Assembly: GCF_041197575.1 (NCBI RefSeq)
Contig: NZ_JBDKXB010000010.1
Span: 1 to 64,000, forward strand
Direction: 5' to 3'
DNA length: 64,000 bases
DNA from: Thioalkalicoccus limnaeus
Lineage (GTDB): Bacteria > Pseudomonadota > Gammaproteobacteria > Chromatiales > Chromatiaceae
In this document: piece by piece, positions 27,449 through 35,936 of the stretch
Numbering within the stretch: the first letter of the stretch is position 1
How the letters are laid out: each line of letters begins with the position of its first letter
Translations under genes and position numbers: made by a program
Notes under the pieces: generated by a model
Databases searched by the model: none
Seen by the model: the letters and a program-made list of their open reading frames with translations, nothing else
Told to the model about the DNA's origin: nothing

Positions 27449-28315
27449 TCACCCACCCTGTCGGTTCGGGTCGCTGGTCACGCGCCTGGCCCGCCGCTGA
27501 GCCAGGAATCGGCTGAGCAGGGCCGAGACGAGATAAAGGGCGCCGGCCAGCAGGATGATGGTCGGGCCGACCGGGAGATCGGGGCCGTAGGCGAGGGTCA
27601 GACCGAGACTCGTCAAGAGCGCGCTGAGGAGTGTCGCCAGCACCATCATCGCGCCCAGGGATTGGACATAATGGCCCGCGACGGCCGCTGGCAGGGTCAG
27701 CAGCGCCATCACGAGGATCAGCCCCACGACCTGGATCAGCAGCACGACGGTGACCGCGACCAGCACCAGCAGCAGCAGGTAATGCAGGGTGACGTGGACG
27801 CCGCGCAGGCGCGCGAACTCCTCGTCGAAACTGACCGCCAGGAGCTGCCGGTAGAAGAGGCCGATGACCGTCAACAGCAGCAGGTCCAAGGCCGCCATGA
27901 ACCAGAGTTCGCGGGTCGGCACGAGCAGGATGTTGCCGAACAGATAGCTCATCAGATCGCTCGTGTAGCCGGGCGTCTTGGCGATGAACAGGATCCCGAT
28001 GGCCATGCCGATCGCCCATAGGGCGCCGATCAGCGTGTCCTCCTGGGCCTGCCAGGCGAGCCGCACCCAGCCGATCAGCAGTGCCGACAGGATCGCGGCC
28101 CCCAGCGCACCGAGAAAGGGGTCGAAGCCGAAGTAAACGGCCGCGCCCATCCCGCCGAGCACCGAGTGCGCGATCCCGCCGGCGAGGAAGGTGAGCCGCT
28201 TGACGACAACGAAGGCGCCGACGACACCGGTCCCGATGCTGGCCAGCAGGCCGGCCACGAGCGCCGTCTGCAGAAACGTCTGTTGACTGAACGCGGTCAG
28301 GAATTCGCCGATCAT
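27449..28315 (-). CDS. znuB: Zinc ABC transporter permease ZnuB
   Basis: A 288-residue ABC-3 family membrane protein with eight or so helices. LLASIGTGVVGAFVVVKRLTFLAGGIAHSVLGGMG at the N-terminus and FDEEFARLRGVHVTLHYLLLL in the middle are diagnostic for ZnuB. It forms the inner-membrane channel for zinc import with ZnuC and ZnuA. The stop codon is separated by one base from the zur start, so repressor and transporter are translationally linked. Confidence 0.94.
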   Translation of the reverse strand: MIGEFLTAFSQQTFLQTALVAGLLASIGTGVVGAFVVVKRLTFLAGGIAHSVLGGMGAAVYFGFDPFLGALGAAILSALLIGWVRLAWQAQEDTLIGALWAIGMAIGILFIAKTPGYTSDLMSYLFGNILLVPTRELWFMAALDLLLLTVIGLFYRQLLAVSFDEEFARLRGVHVTLHYLLLLVLVAVTVVLLIQVVGLILVMALLTLPAAVAGHYVQSLGAMMVLATLLSALLTSLGLTLAYGPDLPVGPTIILLAGALYLVSALLSRFLAQRRARRVTSDPNRQGG

Positions 28316-28318
28316 CGG

Positions 28319-29065
28319 TCAGTGCCGGTGTGCGATACGGCGTACCGAATCGCCGTACAGGGACTGGATCAGCGGTCCGTCGATCGCGTCGGTGCGATGG
28401 CAGATCAGGGTCCGGTTCAGGCAGGCGACCCGCGTGATGTAGCGCGAGATGAAGGCCACGTCATGCGAGACCAGCAGGATCGTCAGGCGTTCGTTGAGCG
28501 CCCGCAGCAGGTCGAAGATGTCGTCTTCGAGGCGCATATCGATGTTTGCCGTGGGTTCATCGAGGATCAGGATCCGCGGTTCGCCGACCAGCGCGCGTGC
28601 CAGCAGGACCCGTTGCAGCTGTCCGCCGGACAGGGTGCCGATCGGGCGTCGCGCGAGATCGGTTGCTTCGACCTCGGCTAACGCGGCCCCGGCCGCGTCA
28701 CGGTCGCTCGGTCGATAGCGACCGAACGACCGGCCGAGCCCGAGCCGACCCATCAGCACGACATCCTGCACCTGGATCGGAAAGTCGCGTGCGAAGGCCG
28801 GGTATTGCGGGACATAGCCGATCAGCGTGCTCGCGTGTCGCGGCGGCCGGCCGAGGACCCGGATCCGCCCGGTCTGGGGCTCGAGCAAGCCGAGGATCAG
28901 CTTCAGCAGCGTGCTCTTGCCGCCGGCGTTCGGGCCGACCAGCCCCAGGAACTCGCCGGCCGTCACGGTCAGATCGACATCCTCGAGGACCGGTTCGCCG
29001 CCGTAAGAGAAGGACAGGCCATCGATCTCGATGGCCGGCTCCATGACCCGCGCGGTCGCGCTCAT
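28319..29065 (-). CDS. znuC: Zinc ABC transporter ATPase ZnuC
   Basis: A 248-residue ATPase with Walker A (GPNAGGKSTLLKLI), signature (LSGGQLQRVLLARAL), Walker B (ILILDEPTANID) and the H-loop (ILLVSHDVAFI). The C-terminal stretch HRTDAIDGPLIQSLYGDSVRRIAHRH carries His residues typical of ZnuC. It overlaps the znuA stop by four bases and is three bases from znuB. Confidence 0.94.
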   Translation of the reverse strand: MSATARVMEPAIEIDGLSFSYGGEPVLEDVDLTVTAGEFLGLVGPNAGGKSTLLKLILGLLEPQTGRIRVLGRPPRHASTLIGYVPQYPAFARDFPIQVQDVVLMGRLGLGRSFGRYRPSDRDAAGAALAEVEATDLARRPIGTLSGGQLQRVLLARALVGEPRILILDEPTANIDMRLEDDIFDLLRALNERLTILLVSHDVAFISRYITRVACLNRTLICHRTDAIDGPLIQSLYGDSVRRIAHRH

Positions 29066-30021
29066 CGAGTGCCCGCCGAGCCGATCAAGCGGGCGACACG
29101 CAGCAGGTTCTCGGCATAATCCGCGGCCAGCGGGTCGATCGACTCGACGCGTCCGCCGATGGCCCGCGCGACCTGCTCGGCCGCCTTCGGGCTGAATTGG
29201 GGCTGGACGAAGACGACCTGGACGCCCTCGGTGCGCGCCTGGTCGATCAGCGCGGCCAGCGAACGAGCACCGGGCTCCTTGCCCTGATACTCGATCGGGA
29301 CCTGCACCAGGCCATAGGTGTCGGCGAAGTAACCCCAGGCCGGGTGATAGACGAGGAACCGGCGGCCGGCGGCATCGGCCAGTTCGGTGCGAATCGCCCG
29401 GTCGAGGGCTTCGAGCTCGGCCGCGAAGGCGCGCTGATTGACGGCGTAATCGGCCGCCCGCTGTGGGTCGATCCGCGACAGGGCGTCGCGCAATTGCTCG
29501 GACATGGCCTTCACCAAGGGCGGGCTGGTCCAGATGTGCGGATCCAGTTCGTCGGGGTCGTGGCTTTGATGCGCGGTCTCGTGGTCAGGGTCCGCGTGGT
29601 GATCATGGCCGTGATGGTGTTCGTGATCGTGGCCGTGATCCTCGCCGGGGCCGTGAGCATGGGCCTCAAGCCGGCGCAGCGGCAGGCCATCGCGGGCATC
29701 GATCACGACCAGCTCGGGATTCGTCGCGAGGATTCGCCGCATCCAAGCCTCTTCGAAGGGCATTCCGATGCGCACGAACAGGGCGGCCTCGGTGAGGGCG
29801 ACGACCTGGCGCGGGGTCGGCTCGAAGGTATGCGGATCGTTGCCCGGGCGGATCAGCGCTTCGACCTGGACATGATCGCCGCCGACCTTTTCGACGAAGG
29901 TCTTCTGCGGCAGGACGCTGACGAAGACCCTGACGGGGTCGTCGGCCAAGGCGGGTGCGACCAGCCAGGTGGCGAGGAGGAAGCACCAGACCGGGGGGGC
30001 GAGGAGTCTCGAGCGGGCCAT
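29062..30021 (-). CDS. znuA: Zinc-binding periplasmic protein ZnuA
   Basis: A 319-residue solute-binding protein with a signal peptide (LLATWLVAPALA). The cluster A-I fold is recognised by FVSVLPQKTFVEKVGGDHV (first His region), NDPHTFEPTPRQV (His) and LVYHPAWGYFADTYGL (His). A His/Asp/Glu-rich loop (about residues 120-163, several HDH runs) is the zinc-scavenging loop of ZnuA and separates it from manganese-binding relatives. ATG 30021 puts the signal peptide at the N-terminus. It starts the minus-strand zinc operon, with a candidate Zur box upstream. Confidence 0.94.
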   Translation of the reverse strand: MARSRLLAPPVWCFLLATWLVAPALADDPVRVFVSVLPQKTFVEKVGGDHVQVEALIRPGNDPHTFEPTPRQVVALTEAALFVRIGMPFEEAWMRRILATNPELVVIDARDGLPLRRLEAHAHGPGEDHGHDHEHHHGHDHHADPDHETAHQSHDPDELDPHIWTSPPLVKAMSEQLRDALSRIDPQRAADYAVNQRAFAAELEALDRAIRTELADAAGRRFLVYHPAWGYFADTYGLVQVPIEYQGKEPGARSLAALIDQARTEGVQVVFVQPQFSPKAAEQVARAIGGRVESIDPLAADYAENLLRVARLIGSAGTR

Positions 30022-30049
30022 GGCGTCGGATCTCTGATGATTGAGAATT

Positions 30050-30065
30050 GGTACATTATAACGTT
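30050..30065 (-). promoter_or_regulatory. Candidate Zur box upstream of znuA
   Basis: The AT-rich stretch GGTACATTATAACGTT (plus strand) lies 29-44 bases upstream of the znuA ATG and resembles the gammaproteobacterial Zur site in its ATTATAACGTT half; the other half is degenerate. The rest of the 305-base znuA-hisHF intergenic region is GC-rich, with a TACAAT hexamer (30237-30242) that could be a weak -10 for the fused his gene. Confidence 0.5.
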
Positions 30066-30326
30066 GGTCCGCGGGATGCGAATGCAACGGCTCGGCCCGA
30101 CGGCTGTCGGATCAGCCCGGCCGCGTCGCGACCGGCACCGCTGGTGCCCGGTCCGTCGCTTCGGCTGGGGCATTATGCCACCTCGGCGGCGGGTGTCTCG
30201 GGCGACGAGCTCGGTCCACGAAGACCGGGGACGCGTTACAATGGCCCTCTTTTGGTCAGCCCGGGCGCTGAGACCGCGTCGCTGAATGGTCCCGATCGCG
30301 GTGTCCGGTCTCGAATCGGTGGTGTC

Positions 30327-31931
30327 ATGATCTCCCTCCTCGACTATGGTGCGGGCAATGTCCGCAGCGTTCGCAATGCGATCCACAAACTCGGCTTCCA
30401 GCTCACGGAGATCACCAAGCCGGACGATATCCTCGCGGCCGAACGGCTGATCTTTCCCGGTGTCGGTGCCTTCGGAGCCGCCATGAGCCGCCTCGCGGCG
30501 CTCGGCTATCTGGAGCCGCTACGGGCCTATCTGGCCGCTGGCCGGCCCTTTCTCGGCATCTGTATCGGTCTGCAATGCCTGTTCGAAGGCAGCGACGAGT
30601 CCCCCGATGTACCGGGATTGGGACTGATCCCTGGTCGGATCCGCCGTTTCGATGACGGGCGCCTGTCGGTTCCGCACATGGGATGGAACGGGATCCGCCG
30701 CGAACGGGACGTGCCGCTCTTGGCCGACTATGACGGCGAGAAGCTCTACTTCGTTCACTCGTATCATGCCGAACCGACCCCGGCGAACGACGAGTGGATT
30801 CTGGCGACGACCGACTATGGGGTTCGCTTCGTCAGCGCCGTGCAGCGCGGCCAGGTGGCGGCCGTGCAGTTCCATCCGGAGAAGAGCGGTGCGGCCGGCC
30901 TGCGCCTGATCGAGCGATTTCTGACCGGGGATCGGGGCCCTTCTCGGCCGTCGCCGGGAGTGGCCGCGCGCCGCGCGAGCGACTCGCCGACCACCCGGTT
31001 CGCGAAACGGATCATCGCCTGCCTCGATGTGCGGGCCAACGATGCCGGCGACCTGGTCGTCACCAAAGGCGACCAATACGACGTGCGCGAGGCTGGCGAG
31101 GTGCGCAACCTCGGTAAACCCGTCGAGTTGGCGCAGCGTTACTACGATGAGGGGGCCGACGAGATCGCCTTCCTGAACATCACCGGCTTTCGCGACTTCC
31201 CGCTGGCCGACCAGCCGATGCTTGAGGTCTTGCGGCGCACGTCGGAAAATGTGTTCGTCCCGCTGACCATCGGCGGCGGGATTCGCGCCTTCACCGATGC
31301 CGACGGGCGGCACTACAGCGCGCTCGACGTCGCGGACGAGTATTTCCGCTCCGGGGCCGATAAGATCTCGATCGGCAGCGATGCCGTGGCGACCGTCGAG
31401 CAGGTCTTGGCGCGTGGCGGTCCCGATGGGACCAGTGCCATCGAACAGATCGCGACCGTCTATGGCAATCAGGCCGTCGTGATCTCGATCGATCCGCGCC
31501 GTGTTTATGTGGACGCGAGCGAGGCCTCGCGGCCCGGAGTCATCGAGACCGCGCTGCCAGGTCCCGGCGGCGAGCGGCATTGCTGGTTCCAATGCACGGT
31601 CAAGGGCGGGCGCGAGGGCCGCCCCGTCGATGCCGTGACGCTCGCGCGGATCTGCGAGTGGCTGGGCGCCGGCGAGATCCTGCTCAATTCGATCGATCGG
31701 GATGGGACCGGGTCGGGATTCGATCTGGAACTGGTCAAGGCCGTCAGCGACGCGGTGTCGATCCCGGTCATCGCGTCGAGCGGCGCCGGCGGTGTCGAGC
31801 ACTTCGCCGAGGTCTTCGCTCGCACCGACGTCGAGGCCGCCTTGGCTGCCGGCATCTTTCATCGGCGCGAGGTGCCGATCGCTGCGGTGAAGGCCCACCT
31901 GCGGAGCCTCGGCATCGAGGTGCGGCACTAG
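30327..31931 (+). CDS. Fused imidazole glycerol phosphate synthase (HisH-HisF, HIS7-type)
   Basis: One uninterrupted 534-residue protein. Residues 1-~203 are the glutamine amidotransferase HisH (Cys79 in GICIGLQC, His183 and Glu185 in QFHPEKS). After a ~20-residue Ser/Pro/Arg linker, residues ~224-534 are the HisF cyclase barrel (Asp234 in ACLDV, Asp457 in NSIDRDGTG). It makes IGP and AICAR in histidine synthesis. Most bacteria encode two proteins; the fusion is the fungal and plant HIS7 form. The HisF half also has eukaryotic-type insertions: VTKGDQYDVRE, RSGADKISIGSDAV with long flanks, and CWFQCTVKGGRE. No other his gene is nearby, so canonical hisH and hisF may exist elsewhere. The ATG start yields the normal HisH N-terminus. 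Confidence 0.93.
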   Translation: MISLLDYGAGNVRSVRNAIHKLGFQLTEITKPDDILAAERLIFPGVGAFGAAMSRLAALGYLEPLRAYLAAGRPFLGICIGLQCLFEGSDESPDVPGLGLIPGRIRRFDDGRLSVPHMGWNGIRRERDVPLLADYDGEKLYFVHSYHAEPTPANDEWILATTDYGVRFVSAVQRGQVAAVQFHPEKSGAAGLRLIERFLTGDRGPSRPSPGVAARRASDSPTTRFAKRIIACLDVRANDAGDLVVTKGDQYDVREAGEVRNLGKPVELAQRYYDEGADEIAFLNITGFRDFPLADQPMLEVLRRTSENVFVPLTIGGGIRAFTDADGRHYSALDVADEYFRSGADKISIGSDAVATVEQVLARGGPDGTSAIEQIATVYGNQAVVISIDPRRVYVDASEASRPGVIETALPGPGGERHCWFQCTVKGGREGRPVDAVTLARICEWLGAGEILLNSIDRDGTGSGFDLELVKAVSDAVSIPVIASSGAGGVEHFAEVFARTDVEAALAAGIFHRREVPIAAVKAHLRSLGIEVRH

Positions 31932-32029
31932 CGATCGGCCTCGCCCCCCGGCCTGGTCGACCGAGCGAACCCCTCCGCGGGTCGCCGGGGCCGCTGCCGG
32001 CGACTCCTCAAAACAACCAAGGAGCCTTT

Positions 32030-32983
32030 ATGCATTCTTACACCCGGCGCCTAACCGGTCGCCCTCTGTTGCTGGCGGCCGCGGCTGCGGCCCTGCTCGG
32101 CTCGTCGAATCTTCTCGCCGAAAAGCCGGTGTTCGACTGGCCGGCACCGGCGCAAGCCCAAATCACCGTGGAGCAGGAGAAGGCCGGTCGGACCTTCGCG
32201 ATCGAGATGCAGCTCGATGTGTCGCGCGTCGCGGATAGCAGTCAGTGGCGGATGGATTTCACCGGCGTGCGCCTCCTTCGTATCAATGAACAGGACGTGA
32301 CCTCGCCGGAAGAACGGGCCGAGGTGCCGCCCTCGTTTCTGGCGATGACCGAGGCCGAGCCTTCGTTCATCGTCGACGAGCACGGCCATCTGGTCGATGT
32401 GCCCGGTGTCGAGGGGCTGCTCGACGAGATCATCGAGCAGATGCCGGAACGGCCTCCGGAGGTGACTCGGGACGGCCTGCGTTTGGTGCTGCTGGATCCG
32501 GCGATGATCGATCTGGTCGAGGCCAAGGCCGATCGTCATTGGCACCTGTGGGTCGGGTTGTGGCTCGACAAGGAGTTCGAGCCGGGCCGACGTCTGGAAT
32601 TCGATGCCGAGTCCGACTACTTCGGCATCACGGTGCCCTCGCGCGGCTATTTCGAGGTGCTCGGCGATGTCGACGGGCGACCGGGAGTTTCGCGATTGGT
32701 GTTCGAGCTGGTGTCGCGCGACGACGCCTTGCGGGAGGCGGTCGTGCAGTCGTTGAAGGCGGCGGCCGAACAGGCCCAGCAGGCCGGGGAGCCGGAACCC
32801 CAGCTCGCGTACGACGCGATCAGGGCCGCCGAGCGCCGTGAACGGGTCACCGTTTTGACGGAACTCGCGACGATGCGGCCGCACGAGGTTCAGGCATCGA
32901 CGCGGATCACGTTGGACATCGAAGGCCACGGCGTGCACACGCAGTCCGAGGAACACCTGTACCGCTTCGACTGGCGTCAGTGA
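32030..32983 (+). CDS. Exported protein of unknown family
   Basis: A 317-residue protein that I do not recognise. It has a clear signal peptide (GRPLLLAAAAAALLGSSNLLA) and an excellent AAGGAG site. The mature part begins with KPVFDWPAPAQAQITVEQEKAGRTFAIEMQLDVS, and contains beta-rich segments, an acidic middle (VDEHGHLVDVPGVEGLLDEIIEQMPE) and a Gln/Ala-rich helix (~245-265). It appears to be a periplasmic soluble protein. It stands alone between the fused his gene and serS. Codon use matches its neighbours, so it is a real resident gene. Confidence 0.75.
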   Translation: MHSYTRRLTGRPLLLAAAAAALLGSSNLLAEKPVFDWPAPAQAQITVEQEKAGRTFAIEMQLDVSRVADSSQWRMDFTGVRLLRINEQDVTSPEERAEVPPSFLAMTEAEPSFIVDEHGHLVDVPGVEGLLDEIIEQMPERPPEVTRDGLRLVLLDPAMIDLVEAKADRHWHLWVGLWLDKEFEPGRRLEFDAESDYFGITVPSRGYFEVLGDVDGRPGVSRLVFELVSRDDALREAVVQSLKAAAEQAQQAGEPEPQLAYDAIRAAERRERVTVLTELATMRPHEVQASTRITLDIEGHGVHTQSEEHLYRFDWRQ

Positions 32984-33140
32984 ACGCGGCGCGTCCCCGG
33001 TGGGACGCAGGTGACGCGCGCAGCCGTGCGCGGCTGCGCGCCGAGCCGAGCGCACGACCGCCGGGCCATTCCTGTCAATCATCCGGGTCAGGCACGCGAT
33101 TTCCTGCGCCGCGCCCGGTTTAGCCACGGCGAAGAAGACG

Positions 33141-34421
33141 ATGCTGGATCCGAAACTGTTGCGAACGGAAACGATGCTGGTGGCGCGCGGTCTCGCCCGT
33201 CGCGGCCTGACATTGGACACGGATGGATTGGCCGCGCTCGAAGCTCGGCGCAAGGACCTTCAGGTGACGGTGCAGGGTCTGCAGAGCCAGCGCAACCAAA
33301 GCGCGAAGGCGATCGGCCAGGCCAAGGCCCGGGGTCAAGACATCGAGCCTCTGTTGGCCGAGGTCGCGGACCTCGGGGAACGCCTGAAGGTGGCCAATGA
33401 CGCGCTGCGCGCGCTACAGGACGAGCTCGATCAGCTCGGATGGGGTCTGCCGAATCTGCCGCATGACAGCGTCCCCGACGGTCGGGACGAGACCCACAAC
33501 CGCGAAGTCCGGCGCTGGGGCGAGCCGCGGTCATTCGCGTTCGCACCGCGCGATCACGTGGATCTCGGCACTGCCCTTGGCTGGATGGACTTCGATGCCG
33601 CCGCCAAGCTGACTGGCTCGCGCTTCGTCGTGTTGGAGGGACCGCTGGCGAGCCTGCAGCGGGCGCTGATCCAGTTGATGCTCGACACGCACACGCGTGA
33701 GCACGGGTACACGGAGGTCTATGTCCCCTTCCTGGTCAACGCCGACAGCCTGCGCGGCACAGGCCAACTGCCGAAGTTCGAGAGCGATCTGTTCCGGCTC
33801 GCCGGGGACGCGCCCTATTATCTGATCCCGACGGCCGAGGTGCCGGTGACGAACCTGGTTCGGGACCGGATCCTCGAGGATGCCGAGCTGCCGTGCCGCT
33901 GGGTGGCTCACACGCCCTGTTTTCGCAGCGAGGCGGGCTCCTACGGCAAAGATACGCGGGGGATGATCCGTCAGCACCAGTTCGAGAAGGTCGAGCTGGT
34001 GCAGGTTGTGCGCCCGGAAGACTCCTATCGGGCACTCGACGACCTGACCGGACACGCCGAGGTGATCTTGCAGCGCCTCGGGCTGCCCTATCGGGTCGTC
34101 GCCCTGTGCGCCGGCGATCTGGGGTTCGCGGCCACCAAGACTTACGATCTCGAGGTCTGGCTCCCGGGTCAGCAGTGCTATCGCGAGATCTCCTCGTGCA
34201 GTAACTTCGAGTCGTTCCAGGCGCGCCGTCTGCAAGCGCGCTGGCGCAACCCGGCGACCGGCAAGCCGGAGCTGGCGCATACGCTGAACGGCTCGGGCCT
34301 CGCGGTCGGGCGGACCCTGGTGGCGCTGCTCGAGAACTATCAGGAGGCCGACGGTCGCATCCGGATCCCCGACGCGTTGCGGCCTTATCTCGGCGGCCAT
34401 GAGTGGCTCGGTCACACCTAG
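33141..34421 (+). CDS. serS: Seryl-tRNA synthetase
   Basis: A 426-residue class II synthetase. The N-terminal coiled-coil arm that grips the long variable arm of tRNA-Ser spans ~30-105. Catalytic motifs: motif 2 (CFRSEAGSYGKDTRGMIRQHQFEKVEL) and motif 3 (LNGSGLAVGRTLVALLENYQ). The arrangement and length equal E. coli SerS (430). The histidine kinase follows only six bases later, so the two-component system is probably transcribed with it. Confidence 0.96.
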   Translation: MLDPKLLRTETMLVARGLARRGLTLDTDGLAALEARRKDLQVTVQGLQSQRNQSAKAIGQAKARGQDIEPLLAEVADLGERLKVANDALRALQDELDQLGWGLPNLPHDSVPDGRDETHNREVRRWGEPRSFAFAPRDHVDLGTALGWMDFDAAAKLTGSRFVVLEGPLASLQRALIQLMLDTHTREHGYTEVYVPFLVNADSLRGTGQLPKFESDLFRLAGDAPYYLIPTAEVPVTNLVRDRILEDAELPCRWVAHTPCFRSEAGSYGKDTRGMIRQHQFEKVELVQVVRPEDSYRALDDLTGHAEVILQRLGLPYRVVALCAGDLGFAATKTYDLEVWLPGQQCYREISSCSNFESFQARRLQARWRNPATGKPELAHTLNGSGLAVGRTLVALLENYQEADGRIRIPDALRPYLGGHEWLGHT

Positions 34422-34427
34422 GGGTCG

Positions 34428-35936
34428 GTGTTCGGGGCACTTGGATTGACTTCGAGCAGCCTGCGCAACGCCGTCATCCTGTTCGTCCTGCTGCCGTTGC
34501 TGGCGGTCCTTATTCTGCTGGGGGCGTTGGGCCTGCGGGAGTTCGAGCAACAAACGACGATCCGTCTCCAGGACGACATCGAACTGGTGGCCCGCTCGAT
34601 CCGCCTGCCGATCGCCTCGGCGATGGCGCGTCGGGATATCGGTGCCGTTCGCGACGGGGTGGACTCGGTGTTCGCGATCGACCAGGTCGTCGGTATCTAT
34701 GTTTACGACGCTGCCGGTGAATTGGTGGCCACGAACGGGCCGCAAAGTCCGTCGTTGGAGCGCCGTCGCGAGGCGCGCGCGATCGCCGAGCAGGGAGGGT
34801 TGGGCAGTTTCGAGGAGCGACGCGGGCACGAGGTCTTCTCTTTCTTTCTGCCGCTGAACGATGCCGGCGGTCGGGTCGTCGGTCTGCTTCAGATCACCCG
34901 TGATATCGCGCCGTTTCGTGCCTATCTCGCCGAGATGCGCTGGCGCGGTGGCGTTGCGATCGGTGCGCTGGCCCTGGTGTTCTTGCTGGTGGTGCTGATT
35001 GGGCACCATCGCGCGGTCGGTCGCCACGTACGCGGTTTGACGCGGGCCATGCACCGTATCGGGATCAGTCAGCAAGGTCAGCGGGTCCCAGTCGGGGGGC
35101 CGCAGGAGATTCGGGTGCTGGGTCGAGGCATCAACGAGATGATCGCCCGCTGGGAGGGGTCGGAACGGTGCCTGGAGCGCCAGCGCGCTCAGCAACTCCG
35201 GCTGGAAGCAGATCTTCGGCAAGCGGAGAAGCTCGCAGCCATCGGCCGTCTCGCGGCGGGTGTCGCGCATGAACTGGGGACACCTTTGGGGCTGATCGCC
35301 GGTCGTGCGCAGCGGGCGTTGCGTGTCGTTCCCGGCGGATCCCGTGCGCACACCGAGTTGACCGACCTCCTGGGCGAGGTCAACCGGGTCGAAACCATCG
35401 TGCGCCAGTTGTTGGATTTCGCCCGTTGCAATCCGTTGTACATGAGGCGCATCGAGCTTGCCGATCTCCTGGCCTTGACGGTCGAGCGCGCCACGCGCAC
35501 CGCTGAGCGCCCAGAGATCCGGATACGGCTATCGAACCCCTTAGAACCGGCTGAATGCGCGATCCAGGGTGATCCGATGCGCCTACAACAGGCGCTGGGC
35601 AACTTGTTGGAGAATGCCCTGCATGCCGCCAACCGAGAGATTCGGCTGACCTGTCAGGTAACCCGTGACGAATTGGAGATCGCCGTTTCCGACGATGGTC
35701 CGGGCGTGCCGGCTGCGGACGCCGAGAGGCTCTTCGAACCCTTTTTCACGACCAAACCAGTGGGCCAGGGAACCGGTTTGGGTCTTGCCGTCGCCCGTGC
35801 GGCGATCGAGGCGCACGGTGGTCGTTTGGTGCTCGTGCTGTCCGCGCAGCGCGGTGCGCGATTCGTGATCGGCTTGCCGCGATCGTTGCTCCAACTAACC
35901 CGCGATGCGGGCGCTCGCGATGATGATGAACGCTGA
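34428..35936 (+). CDS. Membrane histidine kinase
   Basis: A 502-residue sensor kinase. One membrane helix (~14-36), a periplasmic sensor domain (~37-172) with FSFFLPLNDAGGRVVGLLQITRD, a second helix (~174-192) and a HAMP-like segment (~193-245). The HisKA box has His281 in GVAHELGTPLGLI; the ATPase domain shows N (NLLENALHA), G1 (SDDGPGVP), F (FEPFFTTKP) and G2 (GQGTGLGLA) boxes. This is NtrB-class kinase architecture, and the partner is the sigma-54 activator overlapping its end. GTG start. The signal sensed cannot be told. Confidence 0.88.
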   Translation: MFGALGLTSSSLRNAVILFVLLPLLAVLILLGALGLREFEQQTTIRLQDDIELVARSIRLPIASAMARRDIGAVRDGVDSVFAIDQVVGIYVYDAAGELVATNGPQSPSLERRREARAIAEQGGLGSFEERRGHEVFSFFLPLNDAGGRVVGLLQITRDIAPFRAYLAEMRWRGGVAIGALALVFLLVVLIGHHRAVGRHVRGLTRAMHRIGISQQGQRVPVGGPQEIRVLGRGINEMIARWEGSERCLERQRAQQLRLEADLRQAEKLAAIGRLAAGVAHELGTPLGLIAGRAQRALRVVPGGSRAHTELTDLLGEVNRVETIVRQLLDFARCNPLYMRRIELADLLALTVERATRTAERPEIRIRLSNPLEPAECAIQGDPMRLQQALGNLLENALHAANREIRLTCQVTRDELEIAVSDDGPGVPAADAERLFEPFFTTKPVGQGTGLGLAVARAAIEAHGGRLVLVLSAQRGARFVIGLPRSLLQLTRDAGARDDDER

